This document shows positions 21,901 through 28,374 of a stretch of 28,374 bases of DNA, in pieces; the first letter of the stretch is position 1, and each line of letters starts with the position of its first letter. The stretch spans positions 333,588 to 361,961 of the forward strand of contig BLXT01006644.1 in the NCBI GenBank assembly GCA_019648995.1, given 5' to 3'. The position numbers were made by a program, and so were the translations under genes. The notes under the pieces are model-generated. The model saw nothing but the letters and a program-made list of their open reading frames with translations. It had not been told where the DNA came from and did no database searches. This DNA is from Plakobranchus ocellatus (Eukaryota; Mollusca; Gastropoda; Plakobranchidae).

Positions 21901-24900
21901 AAAGTAGGTCAAATGATGTAATCAACTTTTAAACCCCAAATCAATAAATAAGAACTGAAAGTTATAAACTGATGACAGTAATATAAAACATGTCTGTGAA
22001 TACTCATACATCAATTTTATATATCATTTCTAAGGTAACTTGTTATGAGCTTAGAGTAAAACTCAATAAAAAGAGGTAAGGAAGAGAGTTAAAATATGGA
22101 CATTAGGACTTTTGATGCTTAGTACTGGTTCAAAACATGATTATCTTTATGGAGGCCTCTTAGATTATGTATATAATATTTGTTGTGATGAATTTAGGAA
22201 CAAATATTATCATTTATTAGTTATAGCTGTCAGGTGTGCAGGCTTATCTGTAAAAGGTCAGTTGTTGCTCTTCGAAGGTCTTCTCTGTGTTAGATCTGCC
22301 TATAATTATTACCTTCTTTTATGTCATTCAAAGCATGGAGGCTCAGTGGCTTACCTGGTAAGGCAGTTGGCTACCAAGCGAGAGGTCCAAGGTTCGAATC
22401 CCAGTTCAGGCCCAGTCAATTTTTTATTACTTCCCTGTGTCCACCCAGCACCAAAGGGTAGCTAGGTCTCTTAAGATCTGGCAAAAGTAAAGGCAGCAAG
22501 GAAAGCAGTGGCAAACTACCTCAAAGTGCTGTATGTCAAGAACAATAAGGACCCTGCTCCTGTTTTCCCTAATGGTTGGTCCAAGCTTTACTTTTTTTTT
22601 TTATAGTTCAAGGCAAATGCAACAAAAATCAAGCATGTGGAGCTAAGTAGATTTCTGTTTTAATGATACCATCTGTTCTGTTCTCAGTGTTGATGCTATA
22701 TGGACCTGCTGATCCTGTGAACCCCCAAGAATTCGCGCAACACTTCGTGTAAGTATAAAATATCTTTGCCTTAAGGCAAATATTTCATGTAATCAATGGG
22801 AAGTTTTCAATCCATGTTAAAAGTGTTTACCCAGGAATAGATGTGAAATGTCCATACAATATAGTTCTTTTGTCGGCAAGTGGCCAAAAATAGATGGATA
22901 GCAGGATAGGCAAAAGTGGCTAAAGATATTGAAAAAAAAATGTCATGATGCATTTTTTCTCGACACCTTTACAGTTGCCATTTATTTTGCTTTAATTTCT
23001 TTGAACAATTCCTGCAGCTAGGCAAACATATCACATCTATGAAATTGGGTTTCACTCAAAATTTAATGAAATGGGCTCTCGTTCAAGAAACAAAATTGAC
23101 ATTTAATAAACCTACTGTACCTGCTACTAAGCTATGTAGAAAAAGCTATGGTTTGGCTTTTTAAAACAAAATTAATGAATTTTGTACATTATCTAAAAGG
23201 ATTTCCAGTGAGAGAAAAAATGAAAAGTTTGCAGAGTTTTGATTGAAGGCCACATTTCATCACAGTTAGCTTATACTAAAGTGCTTGGTTTTGGTTTTTT
23301 TTTCCTATAACATTATCGACTATTTTCAAATGCATATATATATGTAGCAAGAAATGGTTTTCAGAAACATGTATTTAAGTAACCCTTACAGTTTTTTCTT
23401 AAATAAACCCATGCCCTGCGGTTAACATTATTGAGCCCAGCGCTAATCTTTTCAAATGTTATTTATTATTCATATAAACTATACATTTGTCAAAAAGTCT
23501 CATTTGTTAGGCTGTATTGAGGATACATTGCAGATGGACATAGAGTCATTTTATGATATAACGTTAATAAGCGTTGTTTTTGCACACAATTATGACATCA
23601 ATATACAGCTGTTTCTCTTTTCAGCATTATAGAGTAGATCAAAAGACAAACCATAAACTCATTAATACTTAAAATATATAATTCGTTGCCTGTTATTTGC
23701 TTATGGACATTTTAATCCTTTCAATGTTTGTGATTTTGTCAGTTAATTCAAATACTGGTCAAGAGAGTGTTATACTTAAGTGAGTTATTTTTTTTTTTTT
23801 CTGCATTCTAAATCCTGATTATTGAACCATCATATCAAAGTAATCTAAAGCTTTGTGGCAGGCATCAAGCCCTGGTGTTGATAATGGGCTTGATCTCATG
23901 ACAAAAGGGTCCCTGCAAATCTTTAGGGGGCATGTTAATAGCTATTTTGCCATTGTCACCCCCTTTAAGAAAAGGCTATTCATATACAGAGAGATCACTG
24001 AAATCACAAATCTCATGTGAATGTCTGGAAAGACATAACAAAAAAGATTGAATGATATATGTTAGGACTATTGTAGTCATGTTTTATGTTAGCTGAGTAG
24101 AGTGAATGTTTGGTGTGTGTGTTGTGATTGGTAGTTCAGCTCGTGACAACACAAGCCGGACGGGACTGCGGATCGGCAAGATTTTGGCTGCAAGAGATCA
24201 CTCCAATTTCATCGCTTGGACAGATCACACATCGCTCTTACAGAGGAGTCATAAGCTATCCTGGGCAGTTTGATAATTCGACTGCAGATAGTATTTTATT
24301 CTCCCTACCACGGGACCTGCTGAATGATCTAAGTTTTGTGATTTCCTGAGGCTGTGTGCCTAGGCAGACTTATCTATTAAGTCTATATATTATTTATATT
24401 TGAGAACGGTATTGTATTACCTTCATTGTCCCTTGCGTAAGGGTTATCGTCCTGTGTGGACTAGTGATTGAATTGTGTCAGAAAGCAGTTAATAAAGTTA
24501 CGGTTGAGTATGAGATCTCAGTTACAGTATTTGACAGTGTTGAGAACGTAAATAGCTGAACCCAGTTGGACTGGTAATTGACGGGAACTATAAGTGTACA
24601 TCTGGACCCCGGACTATTGTCTCTATTTAAGTGCTGGACCTTGGATCTATTATACTGCAAGCTCAACGGACGGGAATCACCGATGGATTTAGTTAGAAGC
24701 GTGTGCTTGTGCGAGTGAACTTAAACATATATATTATTTAGATCTATTAATTATCGCGGTAAATTATATCTCTAAGCTATATCTAAAGATCATACCTATT
24801 AATTCCTGTAAGCACCTATGTGTCTATTGATCTAAGAAGTAATTTGAGGAGAGTTTCCTCGTGAGTGGATTTAAACGGTACTACCTTATTTAATTGTATA

Positions 24901-26487
24901 AGATTACGTAACGCACTCTGAATATTTCTATTGTCGCGCCTGCGTGCGTGGACTTTTGTATTTGGCTCGCCTCATATCTATCTGTCTACTTCTTTTTTGT
25001 GTGCCTGCCCTACTTCTTTATATTATTATTATTATAATATAAGTTTCCTGTCGCCTATCCCCGGTGTTCCGCCTTTTACTTGGTGTGTCCTTCTTGTGCA
25101 GTCGTTTGTTGTACCCTGTGCTGTTATATCCCTATTCCCTAACAATATAAAATTTGAGTTATGTTGTGATACACATATTTAGCTACATTCCCTTATTGAA
25201 GTGCTTGAACTGGAGAAAGGGAGGAGAGAGAATGTTGACACAAGCCCAATATTCTTCACCATGCAGGTTCCTCTGTTTTTGTTTTTTTTTTTTATTTATT
25301 GCTATACTGCTCAATGGCATGTTTGAGGGTCTCACTAGGAGAGCTTTGTCAGGATCATTGTGTTGTGATTACTATTGTCTTTGCTTGTCTTTGCCCAGAA
25401 AGTACGGGTTTCTTCTTCATTAGTGTCTAGACATTGTTTGCCAGTATATCAAGCTTTATTGCAAACATCTTTTCAATTTGGCTTTTTTTTTTCCTCAGTT
25501 ACTTCTTTTTCTTTCATTAACTACATAAATTTTGTGTTTTTAAAGTCATCAACTTGTTGTGGCTGTTCTCTAAGTTTCTCAGTGTACATCTAGTGTCTAA
25601 GATGGTTCAGAATAAGCCCAAGTGCAACTAAAGTTATTGCTATCTGTCTGCATTGGCTTCTAGCCTTCTTTTGAAGTATGCATGTGTATAAATCGGCAGT
25701 GTTTAACTTAATTTAGATGGATCTATGATCTAGATTACTAAGATTGTTTAAGCCACAATGGAATTTTACTAGGCTGTAAGGACTTCGTTCTTTGTTCTTC
25801 ATATGGGCTGAAATGGGTTTAGGAGGGGGCAAAGCAAAAATGGCATGGAATTTACATTGGTTATGACTAAACCAAGGCAGATAGGTGTTAATGTACAGCC
25901 TTCAAAGCCTATTTGCCCTTCTCCCCACCCATAAACACATGAACATACATATAAGTTGATTTTAAATAAGTTTGCTTAGAAGTCTTTTTTGCTTTGTTTT
26001 GATTTCTATTCATATTACTTTTAAGCTCATATCTATATTTAGAACGAATCTATTGACATTTGTATGAGAGGCAGTTATTGGTGCATGGAAAAAAAATATT
26101 AATTTATATATTATTAACCAATTGTGAAAATTTGTTGTAAATTATTAGAAAAGATTTGCCAATCAAATGAAATCCAAAAGAAAAGAAAATTTGGACTCTT
26201 TAGTGACTAACTCTATTATTCTCGTTACCTTGCTAAAGAGAAATGTATGTAAAAGCATTTTGTAATTATAATGTTGAACTCTCAAACTGCATTGTTAGTT
26301 CCACAATCTATGAATTAATATATTGTCTAAAGCTGTTTGTTTTTATGCTTTCTCTCACCTCTTTAGAGCGACAGTTCCCCAGCACAAACTGGTCACCCTT
26401 GCAACTGACATAGGTCACTACCCACAGTGGGAGGCACCTCTAGTTGTGGAAGATCAAATCACAAATTTCATCAACAGTATTAGCTGA
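9777..26487 (+). CDS. MEST: MEST-like alpha/beta hydrolase, 11 coding exons, 318 residues, complete
   Basis: Exons: 9777-9924, 11856-11932, 12475-12552, 16200-16330, 17088-17143, 18865-18905, 19404-19471, 19851-19949, 20823-20899, 22688-22748, 26367-26487. All ten introns are GT-AG and the phases agree (1,0,0,2,1,0,2,2,1,2), giving 318 residues and a TGA stop. Visible in the protein: an N-terminal hydrophobic segment (about residues 4-19) suggesting membrane anchoring, LHGFP at 63-67 (oxyanion side), DFLGFGFSDKP at 91-101, SHDYGD at 131-136, RWVGAL at 247-252, YGPADPVNP at 263-271 and GHYPQWEAP at 295-303. By family knowledge the triad would be Asp133 (nucleophile), Asp267 and His296, as in epoxide hydrolases and haloalkane dehalogenases; residues of roughly 146-245 form the cap. 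Human MEST is 335 residues with the same motif order. It is reported in ER membranes and linked to lipid storage; its substrate is not settled. Orthology to MEST rather than another epoxide hydrolase rests on RWVGAL, HDYGD and YGPxDPVNP together. Confidence 0.93.
9925..11855 (+). other. MEST intron 1 (1,931 bp)
   Basis: This phase-1 GT-AG intron contains a 101-bp-period duplication (10246-10413) and a moderately pyrimidine-rich patch at about 10677-10950. The rest is AT-rich sequence with no recognised gene or element. Confidence 0.85.
10246..10413 (+). repeat. Two diverged tandem copies with 101-bp period
   Basis: CATAATTTGAAGTGCC at 10246 recurs as CATAATTCGAAGTGCC at 10347, followed in both copies by (A)GAATGGA/GAAATGGA-(T/C)CAAAACTTCA. 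The region just before copy 1 (10215-10245, AATTATAAGGGCTTGTATTGG) resembles the middle of copy 2 (AGTTATAAGACTTTGATAG). A third, partial unit may therefore lie upstream. Confidence 0.7.
11856..11932 (+). CDS. MEST: MEST coding exon 2 (residues 50-75)
   Basis: The acceptor TTTGCAG precedes 11856. The exon reads DEEGTGSCGSLVCLHGFPSS and continues SYDWIK, matching the family's VVLLHGFPTSSYDW segment: the first core strand and the HGFP turn that helps form the oxyanion hole. It ends in phase 0 at a GTTTGT donor at 11933. Confidence 0.93.
12475..12552 (+). CDS. MEST: MEST coding exon 3 (residues 76-101)
   Basis: The acceptor is TTTGTTTACAG. The exon encodes ILPKLREQFSRVIMLDFLGF then GFSDKP, nearly identical to the human RVIALDFLGFGFSDKP core. 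The donor GTAAGT at 12553 is close to consensus. Phase 0 on both sides. Confidence 0.95.
12754..12780. repeat. C(12) then (AC)n microsatellite
   Basis: A 12-base C run is joined to an (AC)n run. It lies 200 bp after the exon 3 donor. Confidence 0.95.
12998..14010 (+). repeat. Possible degenerate tandem array, period about 180 bp
   Basis: A motif resembling GTGAGGAATG-(N)-GGACAAA recurs near 13018, 13184, 13374, 13551, 13734 and 13912, at steps of 166, 190, 177, 183 and 178 bp. Examples are CGTGAGGAATGTTACCC with ATGGACAAAAATT, TGTGAGGATTGTTTCC with ACGGACAAACATGG, and GTCAGGAATGCTACTTGGAC. ATTCTA-CATTC follows in two of them. Similarity between the anchors is weak. Confidence 0.35.
14967..15011. 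repeat. Two abutting perfect hairpins
   Basis: GCAACTTTG (14967-14975) pairs with CAAAGTTGC (14982-14990) across a 6-nt loop. Immediately next to it, CTCAGTCA (14991-14998) pairs with TGACTGAG (15004-15011) across a 5-nt loop. There is no gap between the two stems. Confidence 0.85.
15017..15054 (+). repeat. 19-bp tandem duplication
   Basis: GCCGACATAAAGAAACTTT (15017-15035) is followed directly by GCCGACATAAAGAAATTTT (15036-15054), 18 of 19 identical. It begins 5 bp after the double hairpin. Confidence 0.9.
15259..15274. repeat. 16-base C homopolymer
   Basis: An uninterrupted C run lies in AT-rich intron 3. Its true length is uncertain in most sequencing data. Confidence 0.9.
15491..15702 (+). 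mobile_element. tRNA-derived SINE, internally deleted copy
   Basis: The body is flanked by an 11-bp target site duplication, TACTGATGAAA, at 15480-15490 and 15703-15713. The head carries a pol III A box (TGGCTCATCTGG) and a B box (GTTCAAATCCC), followed by the shared segments TGTGTCCACCCAGCA and AACTACCTCA and the tail CTTTACTTTTTAA. Compared with the copy at 22336-22606 it lacks 63 bp between CCCAGCA and AACTACC; GCA repeats at both edges suggest a microhomology deletion. The open frame read across it (15451-15702) is not a gene. Confidence 0.88.
16200..16330 (+). CDS. MEST: MEST coding exon 4 (nucleophile elbow, residues 102-144)
   Basis: The acceptor is TCACCTTAG. The exon encodes QSYTYTIGEQADIVENLL and, further on, HVLSHDYGDTVALELLA. 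The SHDYGD elbow places the predicted nucleophile Asp133 where most alpha/beta hydrolases have Ser, as known for MEST and epoxide hydrolases. The donor GTAAAT follows in phase 2 inside Arg145. Confidence 0.95.
16331..17087 (+). other. MEST intron 4 (757 bp)
   Basis: AT-rich, phase 2. Overlapping open frames on both strands at 16579-16885 have a low-complexity look and match no family I know. No repeat or RNA was seen. Confidence 0.85.
17088..17143 (+). CDS. MEST: MEST coding exon 5 (residues 145-163)
   Basis: The exon completes Arg145 and encodes YNMQQSRISIKSLTLLNG, matching human [20 protein letters not shown]. It ends in phase 1 within a Gly codon. The donor GTAGGT at 17144 lies in the loop of a perfect 11-bp inverted repeat (17123-17133 with 17152-17162). 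Confidence 0.93.
17144..18864 (+). other. MEST intron 5 (1,721 bp)
   Basis: Phase 1. It starts with the 3' arm of the exon 5 donor hairpin and ends with A-rich runs (about 18731-18785) and a CT tract that serves as the polypyrimidine tract of exon 6. A 64-codon frame at 17739-17933 is not recognised and has no splice or family support. Confidence 0.85.
18865..18905 (+). CDS. MEST: MEST coding exon 6 (41 bp, residues 164-177)
   Basis: This very short exon follows a strong pyrimidine tract of CT repeats ending CTCTGCAG. It encodes GIFPDTHHPRPAQK, equivalent to human GGIFPETHRPLLLQK. The donor is AAA|GTAAAA at 18906, phase 0. Its size and weakish donor make it a candidate for skipping, which would remove 41 bp and shift the frame. 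Confidence 0.92.
19404..19471 (+). CDS. MEST: MEST coding exon 7 (cap region, residues 178-199)
   Basis: The acceptor is AATTTCACTAG. The exon encodes LLLMPVLGYLASHLYTYHLF then CR, in the position of the human cap segment that ends FFVFSRG. It is the least conserved exon, as expected for the cap, which usually sets substrate choice in this fold. The donor GTGAGA follows in phase 2. Confidence 0.88.
19851..19949 (+). CDS. MEST: MEST coding exon 8 (residues 200-232)
   Basis: The acceptor TTTATTTCAG precedes GFGAIFGKNKPSTEDFMDFW and then ATLRYNDGDKATV. This matches human [31 protein letters not shown], notably FG, the Trp, and the R-x-NDG motif. The donor GTAAAA is in phase 2. Confidence 0.94.
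19950..20822 (+). other. MEST intron 8 (873 bp)
   Basis: Phase 2. It holds the 40-bp tandem repeat at 20077-20222 and T-rich runs at 20651-20664 and 20731-20744. Nothing else was recognised. Confidence 0.85.
20077..20222 (+). repeat. 40-bp tandem repeat, about 3.6 copies
   Basis: Copies begin at 20077, 20117, 20157 and 20197, exactly 40 bp apart. Each starts (A/G)(G/C)CTCTAG or ACTCTAG, followed by TTGATATC; the middle copies continue with CAGTTCTC(C/G)CATG. The fourth is cut short after TTGATATCTAGAAC. Copies 2 and 3 are the most alike. Confidence 0.88.
20823..20899 (+). CDS. MEST: MEST coding exon 9 (RWVGAL motif, residues 233-258)
   Basis: The acceptor TTTTCTGTTCAG precedes RVINFLRERQAFRDRWVGAL then RQTAVN. 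The human protein has YINQRKKFRRRWVGAL in this place, so this is one of the most diagnostic stretches for MEST. The donor GTGAGT at 20900 is consensus, in phase 1. Confidence 0.95.
20900..22687 (+). other. MEST intron 9 (1,788 bp)
   Basis: Phase 1. The first 1.4 kb is AT-rich without recognised content; the last 350 bp contain the near full-length SINE. The true acceptor at 22687 has its own pyrimidine tract (CTGTTCTGTTCTCAG). Confidence 0.85.
22336..22606 (+). mobile_element. tRNA-derived SINE, near full length
   Basis: This is the same family as 15491-15702: A box TGGCTTACCTGG, B box GGTTCGAATCCC, TGTGTCCACCCAGCA, then a middle part absent from the other copy, CAAACTACCTCAAAGTGCTG and a T-rich tail ending TTATAG. 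Flanks TTCAAAGCA (22327-22335) and TTCAAGGCA (22607-22615) are a likely target duplication with one mismatch. The 117-codon frame at 22112-22465 runs through it and is not a gene. The element lies in intron 9 in gene orientation. Confidence 0.87.
22688..22748 (+). CDS. MEST: MEST coding exon 10 (acid residue, residues 259-278)
   Basis: The acceptor TCTGTTCTCAG precedes VLMLYGPADPVNPQEFAQHF. This corresponds to human IHFIYGPLDPVNP; Asp267 is the predicted third triad member. The donor GTAAGT is consensus, in phase 2. A SINE ends only 81 bp upstream of this exon. Confidence 0.94.
22749..26366 (+). other. MEST intron 10 (3,618 bp)
   Basis: Phase 2, the second-longest coding-region intron. Its middle (about 24120-25144) is GC-richer and CpG-richer than the flanks and may be an inserted element. 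The flanks are AT-rich with no recognised gene; frames at 24931-25593 are T-rich read-through of low-complexity sequence. Confidence 0.85.
24120..25144. mobile_element. Possible solo LTR fossil, about 1 kb, unclassified
   Basis: The block differs in composition from the surrounding intron and begins TGTTGTGATTGG and ends CCCTAACA, giving TGTT...AACA termini of LTR type. An AATAAA lies inside near 24490. No clear target duplication flanks these ends, and no primer-binding site or coding part is seen. The family cannot be named; the limits are tentative. It could also be another insertion type or simply a GC-richer intron segment. Confidence 0.3.
26367..26487 (+). CDS. MEST: MEST coding exon 11 (catalytic His, residues 279-318, stop)
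   Basis: The acceptor TCTCACCTCTTTAG precedes VATVPQHKLVTLATDIGHYP, QWEAPLVVEDQITNFINSIS and a TGA stop at 26485. Human MEST ends with [26 protein letters not shown], so length and end agree. His296 is the predicted catalytic His. Confidence 0.95.
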
Positions 26488-26760
26488 ATGTCAAAAGCTT
26501 GGATAAAATTGAGACCAAGGGTTATCTTATTTAGTCATAATTCAAATTGCTTGTTAAATCTGTATGTGTGTATGGGAATGACTTAAGGGTGAAATTACAA
26601 ATAGGCCTTTTTATGAGTTTTGCTAGTAAAACAGAACAGATATTGAAACATTGATAGAAAGTGCCTTTGTTGTTTCCATATGTTTGCCAAATTTAAGACT
26701 TAAGTAGCAATTTTTTTTTGATAATGGAAAAGAATAAAGTTATATCTTTTTTGTTCTTAG
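26488..26760 (+). other. Predicted MEST 3' UTR
   Basis: This is AT-rich sequence between the TGA and the presumed cleavage site just after the AATAAA at 26733. Its end is inferred from the signal only. Confidence 0.55.
26733..26738 (+). terminator. Polyadenylation signal AATAAA for MEST
   Basis: AATAAA lies 246 bp after the stop, followed within 20 bp by a T-rich stretch (ATCTTTTTTGTTCTTAG). It is the first canonical signal after the stop codon. Others at about 26952, 27309 and 27381 could serve longer transcripts. Confidence 0.65.
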
Positions 26761-27111
26761 ATTTATCCAATCATCATAATTTTTTGCAGGGCGTAAACTA
26801 TGTGGTGAATTTTTAATTATTTTACATTGGACATTTCATTGTTTGTTGTTTTTTTTTCATTAAAATATGTTCAAAAAGTCTTTCACTATAGTCATTTTTT
26901 ATTAATGTAATATTTGAAAAATTACAAGTTTGTATTTTTTAAGGCAACAAAAATAAAAGATTTTTATTCTTTTTAAAACAACCATTTTTGGTGCTCAGTT
27001 ATTTTTTGTTATCATATTTTTAAAGACTTTGTTCTTTTGTATTTTTGCTCTAAAATTTACTGGAGAAATTTAAGGATGATGATACAAAATGATCCCCTAC
27101 GCACACAAAAG

Positions 27112-27250
27112 CTGTACATGTGTCTCTCTCTCTCTCCCTCTGTCTTTTTCTAAGACTGTCTCTCTCCCTTTCTCTCTTCCTTTCTTTCTCTCTCTTTTCT
27201 CTGTCATTCCCTATCTCACTATCCTGCCTCTTTCTCTTTCTGTACATGTG
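27112..27250. repeat. TC-rich tract between 11-bp direct repeats
   Basis: A degenerate TC tract of 117 bp is bounded by CTGTACATGTG at 27112-27122 and again at 27240-27250. Open frames on both strands here are low-complexity (Leu/Ser or Arg/Glu) and are not genes. Confidence 0.85.
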
Positions 27251-27875
27251 CATGTGTGTGACCTGTCATTTATTTGTACTTGTGCAAAAAAACTGGGGGC
27301 TTTGATTATAAATAAAGGATTGAAAAGAGAAAAAGATTTAAATGAACAAACATAAATCCACACACATAATTTGATGGACAATAAATTCCTTTATTATGGG
27401 CCTGCAAGTTTGTTTTTTTTTTCACAAATTTTGCACTTTGTGTTGGTGTCATTTGAATTCAGCATTAGCATTCCTAATTTATGTACAACTTGAACCTAAA
27501 TGTCGGCTACAAAAACCTGCGATCATGTACCAGTACAAGACATTTGTGCTTGCAGTATGATTTGAAGAATTTCTCTCTAAATGATGTTGTTAAGGATAAT
27601 TATTTTTAAGAATTATAAAGGTGCCATGTCTAGGTTTTAAAGATAATGAAGATTCGAAAGAAAGCTCTAACTTGCATTAGAAAATATTGATTATTTTAAA
27701 TTATGGTGAACAAGGCATTGCCTGACATCAATTATAATAAAATGTGTTGCTACTACAGAGATGATATTTCCAGTGAAATACAGAGAGAAAAGAACATCTT
27801 AAAATTTGAATCACAAATACCCCATTACACGTATATATGGCATTACAAAGAGCAGTGAAGTTTACTTCTTTTTTT

Positions 27876-27891
27876 GGGGGGGGGAGGGGGG
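27876..27891. repeat. G-run pair
   Basis: Nine G, one A and six G follow a T run. G-quadruplex formation would need four G blocks, which this run can supply if the nine-G stretch is divided. Confidence 0.85.
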
Positions 27892-28050
27892 ATTGATAGA
27901 AGTTACCTCGGGTAAAGTGAAATCATTGCTGCATATATGTTCTAAGAAATAAGCTATAAACCTTCATTCAAAAAGCAATAGATGATCTTTTTTTCCTTTA
28001 CGCCTGTTGATGTTCACAACCGGAATAACTTCAATTCTGTACAATATTAA

Positions 28051-28077
28051 CTTTGTGTTAACTTTGTTAACACAAAG
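28051..28077. repeat. Perfect 12-bp hairpin, 3-nt loop
   Basis: CTTTGTGTTAAC and GTTAACACAAAG flank TTT. Each arm includes a GTTAAC word. No T run follows on either side, so a terminator reading is not supported. Confidence 0.9.
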
Positions 28078-28374
28078 CGTGTCCTGCTACGCAGCTAGTT
28101 AGGAGCGTCGTAGTTGTTCCTATTTTCCCAAAGAAAATGAAAATCTTGCCTCAATTATTTCAATCTAAAAAAAAAAGCAGGTGTGGCCAACATGATCATA
28201 CTATTTTTGCAGTCGCTCTTTTTTTTTTAACTCTATGATGCGTATTCTTTCTTACCATGACACTTCAATAAAAAATGCAAAGATACACATGTATTGACTT
28301 AAAATGCATGAAGGGGCCTACCGGTTTTTTAGTTCCCGACCTTAGTAAAATAGCACCAGTACTTTAACAATGTC

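Larger units (their letters stand above)
26761..28374. other. Downstream region without a recognised gene
   Basis: AT-rich sequence with the TC tract, the G run and the 12-bp hairpin noted separately. Later AATAAA words (about 26952, 27309 and 27381) could mark longer MEST 3' ends. The last 300 bp have slightly higher CpG (28078-28120) but nothing I can name. Confidence 0.6.

Noticed and set aside
22340-22415. Functional tRNA gene
   Set aside because: A and B boxes are present, but acceptor and anticodon stems do not close, and the sequence continues into a SINE body shared with another copy.
22112-22465. Longest single open frame (117 codons), plus strand
   Set aside because: It runs through the A and B boxes of a tRNA-derived SINE and has no family resemblance; it lies in intron 9 of MEST.
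24128-24349. 73-codon frame as a coding fragment of a retroelement
   Set aside because: No recognisable protease, polymerase or capsid motif; it is better explained as chance reading of a GC-richer block.
27050-27355. Overlapping frames rich in Arg/Glu or Leu/Ser
   Set aside because: These are translations of the TC microsatellite.

Overview
This is animal nuclear DNA: AT-rich, full of A/T homopolymers and microsatellites, with one gene split into many exons by GT-AG introns and two tRNA-derived SINE copies. The gene's protein is clearly MEST (mesoderm specific transcript; an epoxide-hydrolase-like alpha/beta hydrolase), but diverged from the vertebrate form. AT-rich DNA, multi-kilobase introns and clusters of AGATCT/TCTAGA words would fit a lophotrochozoan, perhaps a gastropod mollusc. 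That species guess is inference and weak.

Layout. Positions 1-8169 hold no gene I can recognise. They contain a 60-nt miRNA-like hairpin (922-981), a GCGTAAT-rich block (1617-1880), a duplicated 36-bp motif (2501-2627), a likely retroposon 3' end on the minus strand (about 3710-3782), GA/GAA/CT microsatellites (3680-4590) and a palindrome-dense AGATCT cluster (7385-7895). Positions 8170-8675 look like the promoter and noncoding first exon of MEST: a YY1-type word, a CCAAT box, a 20-bp TATCGATA palindrome and a GC box, ending at a plausible donor. The MEST coding region runs from 9777 to 26487 on the plus strand in 11 exons that join without a break into 318 residues, with a polyadenylation signal at 26733. 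The remaining 1.6 kb holds a TC-rich tract and a perfect 12-bp hairpin but no recognised gene.

The introns carry most of the unusual structure. These are a 101-bp repeat (intron 1), a possible degenerate array of about 180-bp units plus two abutting hairpins and a 19-bp duplication (intron 3), a SINE with an internal deletion (intron 3), a 40-bp tandem repeat (intron 8), a full-length SINE whose T-rich tail mimics a splice acceptor just before exon 10 (intron 9), and a 1-kb block of different composition that may be a solo LTR fossil (intron 10). Two 5' splice sites, of exons 1 and 5, lie in perfect inverted repeats, and the predicted leader has two upstream AUGs, one overlapping the main start.

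No bacterial-type system, CRISPR array or rRNA was seen, and I found no clearly new multi-gene system. The best leads are the miRNA-like hairpin, the two splice-site hairpins, the upstream AUGs and the SINE-derived cryptic acceptor.
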